Shown piece after piece: positions 23,054 to 23,889 of a stretch of DNA of 23,889 bases. Made by a program: the position numbers and the translations under genes. Source of the DNA: SIG575 sp964474295 (GTDB lineage Bacteria; Bacillota; Clostridia; Oscillospirales; Acutalibacteraceae); the NCBI GenBank assembly GCA_964474295.1, contig CAYYRN010000031.1:1-23889 (forward strand), in the 5' to 3' direction. The notes beneath the pieces were generated by a model. It did no database searches and was not told the DNA's origin. It saw nothing but the letters and a program-made list of their open reading frames with translations. Numbering within the stretch: position 1 is the stretch's first letter; each line of letters opens with the position of its first letter.

Positions 23054-23671
23054 ATGAGATGTGTTATTATCGGCGGTGCCGACATTCAAAACTATGATTT
23101 TGTAAAAAGTTTTTTAGAGAAAAGTGATTTTAATATTTTTTGCGACTGCGGTTTGAAGCATAAGTCAAAACTGAAAATCAAAGCCGATTTAATCGTCGGT
23201 GACTTTGATTCATATTCTCGACCGAACACCGATACCGAAATAATTACTTTGCCGAGAGAAAAAGATGACACCGACACTGTTTTTGCGGTAAAGGAAGCTG
23301 TAAAAAGAGGTTTTGACGAGTTTATTTTAATCGGAGTTATCGGAAATCGATTAGACCACACCCTTGCCAATGTTTCGATTTTAAATTATCTTTTTTCAAT
23401 TAACAAAAAAGGACTGATTGTTGACGATTATTCTGAAATGCAGATTGTGTCTTCAAGTCCCGTAAAAATCAGCGATAAATATTCTTATTTTTCTTTATTA
23501 AACGTTTTCGGTGAAGCTAAGGGAGTTTATATAAATAACTCAAAATATCCGCTTGATGGTGCGGAAATAACATCGGAAAATCAATACGGTGTCAGCAATG
23601 AAGTTATAAAAGGCAAAACAGCAGAAGTTAAAGTTGAAAAAGGCAAGCTGCTGTTAATTAAAGTAATATAG
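23054..23671 (+). CDS. thiN: thiamine pyrophosphokinase
   Basis: Transfers pyrophosphate from ATP to thiamine, giving thiamine diphosphate in one step in the cytoplasm. The 205-residue protein carries the catalytic motifs GDFDS (49-53), EKDDTD (69-74) and GVIGNRLDHTLAN (94-106), followed by the beta-barrel thiamine-binding domain (about 130-205). A TTG at 23039 is in frame, but GGGAG (23041-23045) lies 8 bases before the ATG at 23054. In many Firmicutes thiN follows rsgA and rpe; here it stands alone with its own promoter. Confidence 0.96.
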   Translation: MRCVIIGGADIQNYDFVKSFLEKSDFNIFCDCGLKHKSKLKIKADLIVGDFDSYSRPNTDTEIITLPREKDDTDTVFAVKEAVKRGFDEFILIGVIGNRLDHTLANVSILNYLFSINKKGLIVDDYSEMQIVSSSPVKISDKYSYFSLLNVFGEAKGVYINNSKYPLDGAEITSENQYGVSNEVIKGKTAEVKVEKGKLLLIKVI

Positions 23672-23686
23672 CAAAAAAGTAGAAGT

Positions 23687-23704
23687 TCACATTTAGCAAT
23701 GTGA
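23687..23704 (+). other. small hairpin after thiN
   Basis: TCACATT (23687-23693) pairs with AATGTGA (23698-23704) around a TAGC loop. It begins 15 bases after the thiN stop. A T run follows only 12 bases later, so it is a weak candidate terminator. Confidence 0.4.
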
Positions 23705-23720
23705 GATAACAAAGTATTTT

Positions 23721-23758
23721 TTAAGCGGTGGTACAGTAAAAAATGTACCGCCGCTTAA
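23721..23758. repeat. 15-base-pair inverted repeat in the gene-free tail
   Basis: TTAAGCGGTGGTACA (23721-23735) pairs with TGTACCGCCGCTTAA (23744-23758) with one T-G pair; the loop is GTAAAAAA. The T run lies before, not after, the stem on the plus strand and the minus strand gives A's, so it does not look like a normal intrinsic terminator for either direction. Confidence 0.6.
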
Positions 23759-23889
23759 CTTGTACTAACCTGTGGTTCTGTATGGATTTGTAGATTTTGG
23801 GTAACAAAAATCACCGTATTTCTACGATGTTTTTCGCTTCGATACTTTACTTTTAGTTACAGACAAATTGTAATTTACCAATTTTCAAT
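23759..23889. other. gene-free end of window with imperfect palindromes
   Basis: No supported coding frame. GATTTT/AAAATC (23793-23812) and an imperfect hairpin with CGTA/TACG core and AAAA/TTTT ends (23806-23834) share an A-rich arm and so are mutually exclusive. GTAAC (23801-23805) and GTTAC (23856-23860) also form an inverted pair. The region continues beyond the window. Confidence 0.35.

Noticed and set aside
23721..23758. Possible T-box, because of the GGTGGTAC and GTACCGCC strings.
   Set aside because: No specifier stem or 14-base T-box sequence in order is present, the upstream space is too short after thiN, and the strings pair with each other as a simple palindrome.
1..23889. CRISPR arrays, tRNA or rRNA genes, complete insertion sequences.
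   Set aside because: No regularly spaced direct repeats, no tRNA cloverleaf signatures, no rRNA segments and no transposase frames were seen on either strand.

Overview
The window is an ordinary chromosomal stretch from an AT-rich, endospore-forming Firmicute of class Clostridia, most likely a relative of Ruminococcaceae/Oscillospiraceae. The evidence is the gene content (spoIIM, cwlD, a BofC-like protein, RadA, RuvX, TsaE/TsaB), strong AGGAGG-type ribosome binding sites, sigma-A promoters (several with an extended -10), and a PcrA helicase with the extra segment I associate with this group. I see no rRNA, tRNA, CRISPR array, prophage or complete insertion sequence. Coding density is very high and no gene-free stretch exceeds 300 bases.

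Layout: (1) 5-5644, minus strand, one cell-wall/DNA-repair operon: bifunctional PBP1A, ruvX, cwlD-type amidase, radA and a DUF6873-type protein, transcribed from an extended -10 promoter at 5698-5726. (2) 5836-13319 and on to 14327, plus strand: a BofC-like membrane protein; an aldo/keto reductase plus a GH78 rhamnosidase-like hydrolase behind a perfect TTGACA/TATAAT promoter; a membrane-anchored SH3 protein with its own promoter and terminator; then metG-tatD-xer recombinase. (3) 14324-17283, minus strand: tsaE-tsaB-rpiB-upp-spoIIM, packed with overlaps, meeting the recombinase gene tail to tail with a 4-base overlap. (4) 17563-19153, plus strand: monocistronic secG with a perfect terminator, then rodA, which ends at a bidirectional terminator. 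(5) 19212-22926, minus strand: pcrA followed by a CapA-family protein. (6) 23054-23671, plus strand: thiN, followed by a gene-free tail full of palindromes.

Functionally the window combines peptidoglycan growth (PBP1A, RodA, CwlD), DNA repair and recombination (RadA, RuvX, PcrA, Xer), translation (MetG, t6A factors TsaE/TsaB), nucleotide/pentose salvage (Upp, RpiB), secretion (SecG), thiamine activation (ThiN) and sporulation (SpoIIM, CwlD, BofC-like). Several start codons were reassigned from the ribosome binding sites; radA and rodA most likely use TTG starts.

I did not find a clear novel multi-gene system. The items most worth a second look are the palindromic gene-free tail (23672-23889), a terminator-like hairpin inside tatD, a structured gene-free spacer between tsaE and secG, the GH78-like enzyme with an altered catalytic-site motif, and the GME-fold protein behind radA.
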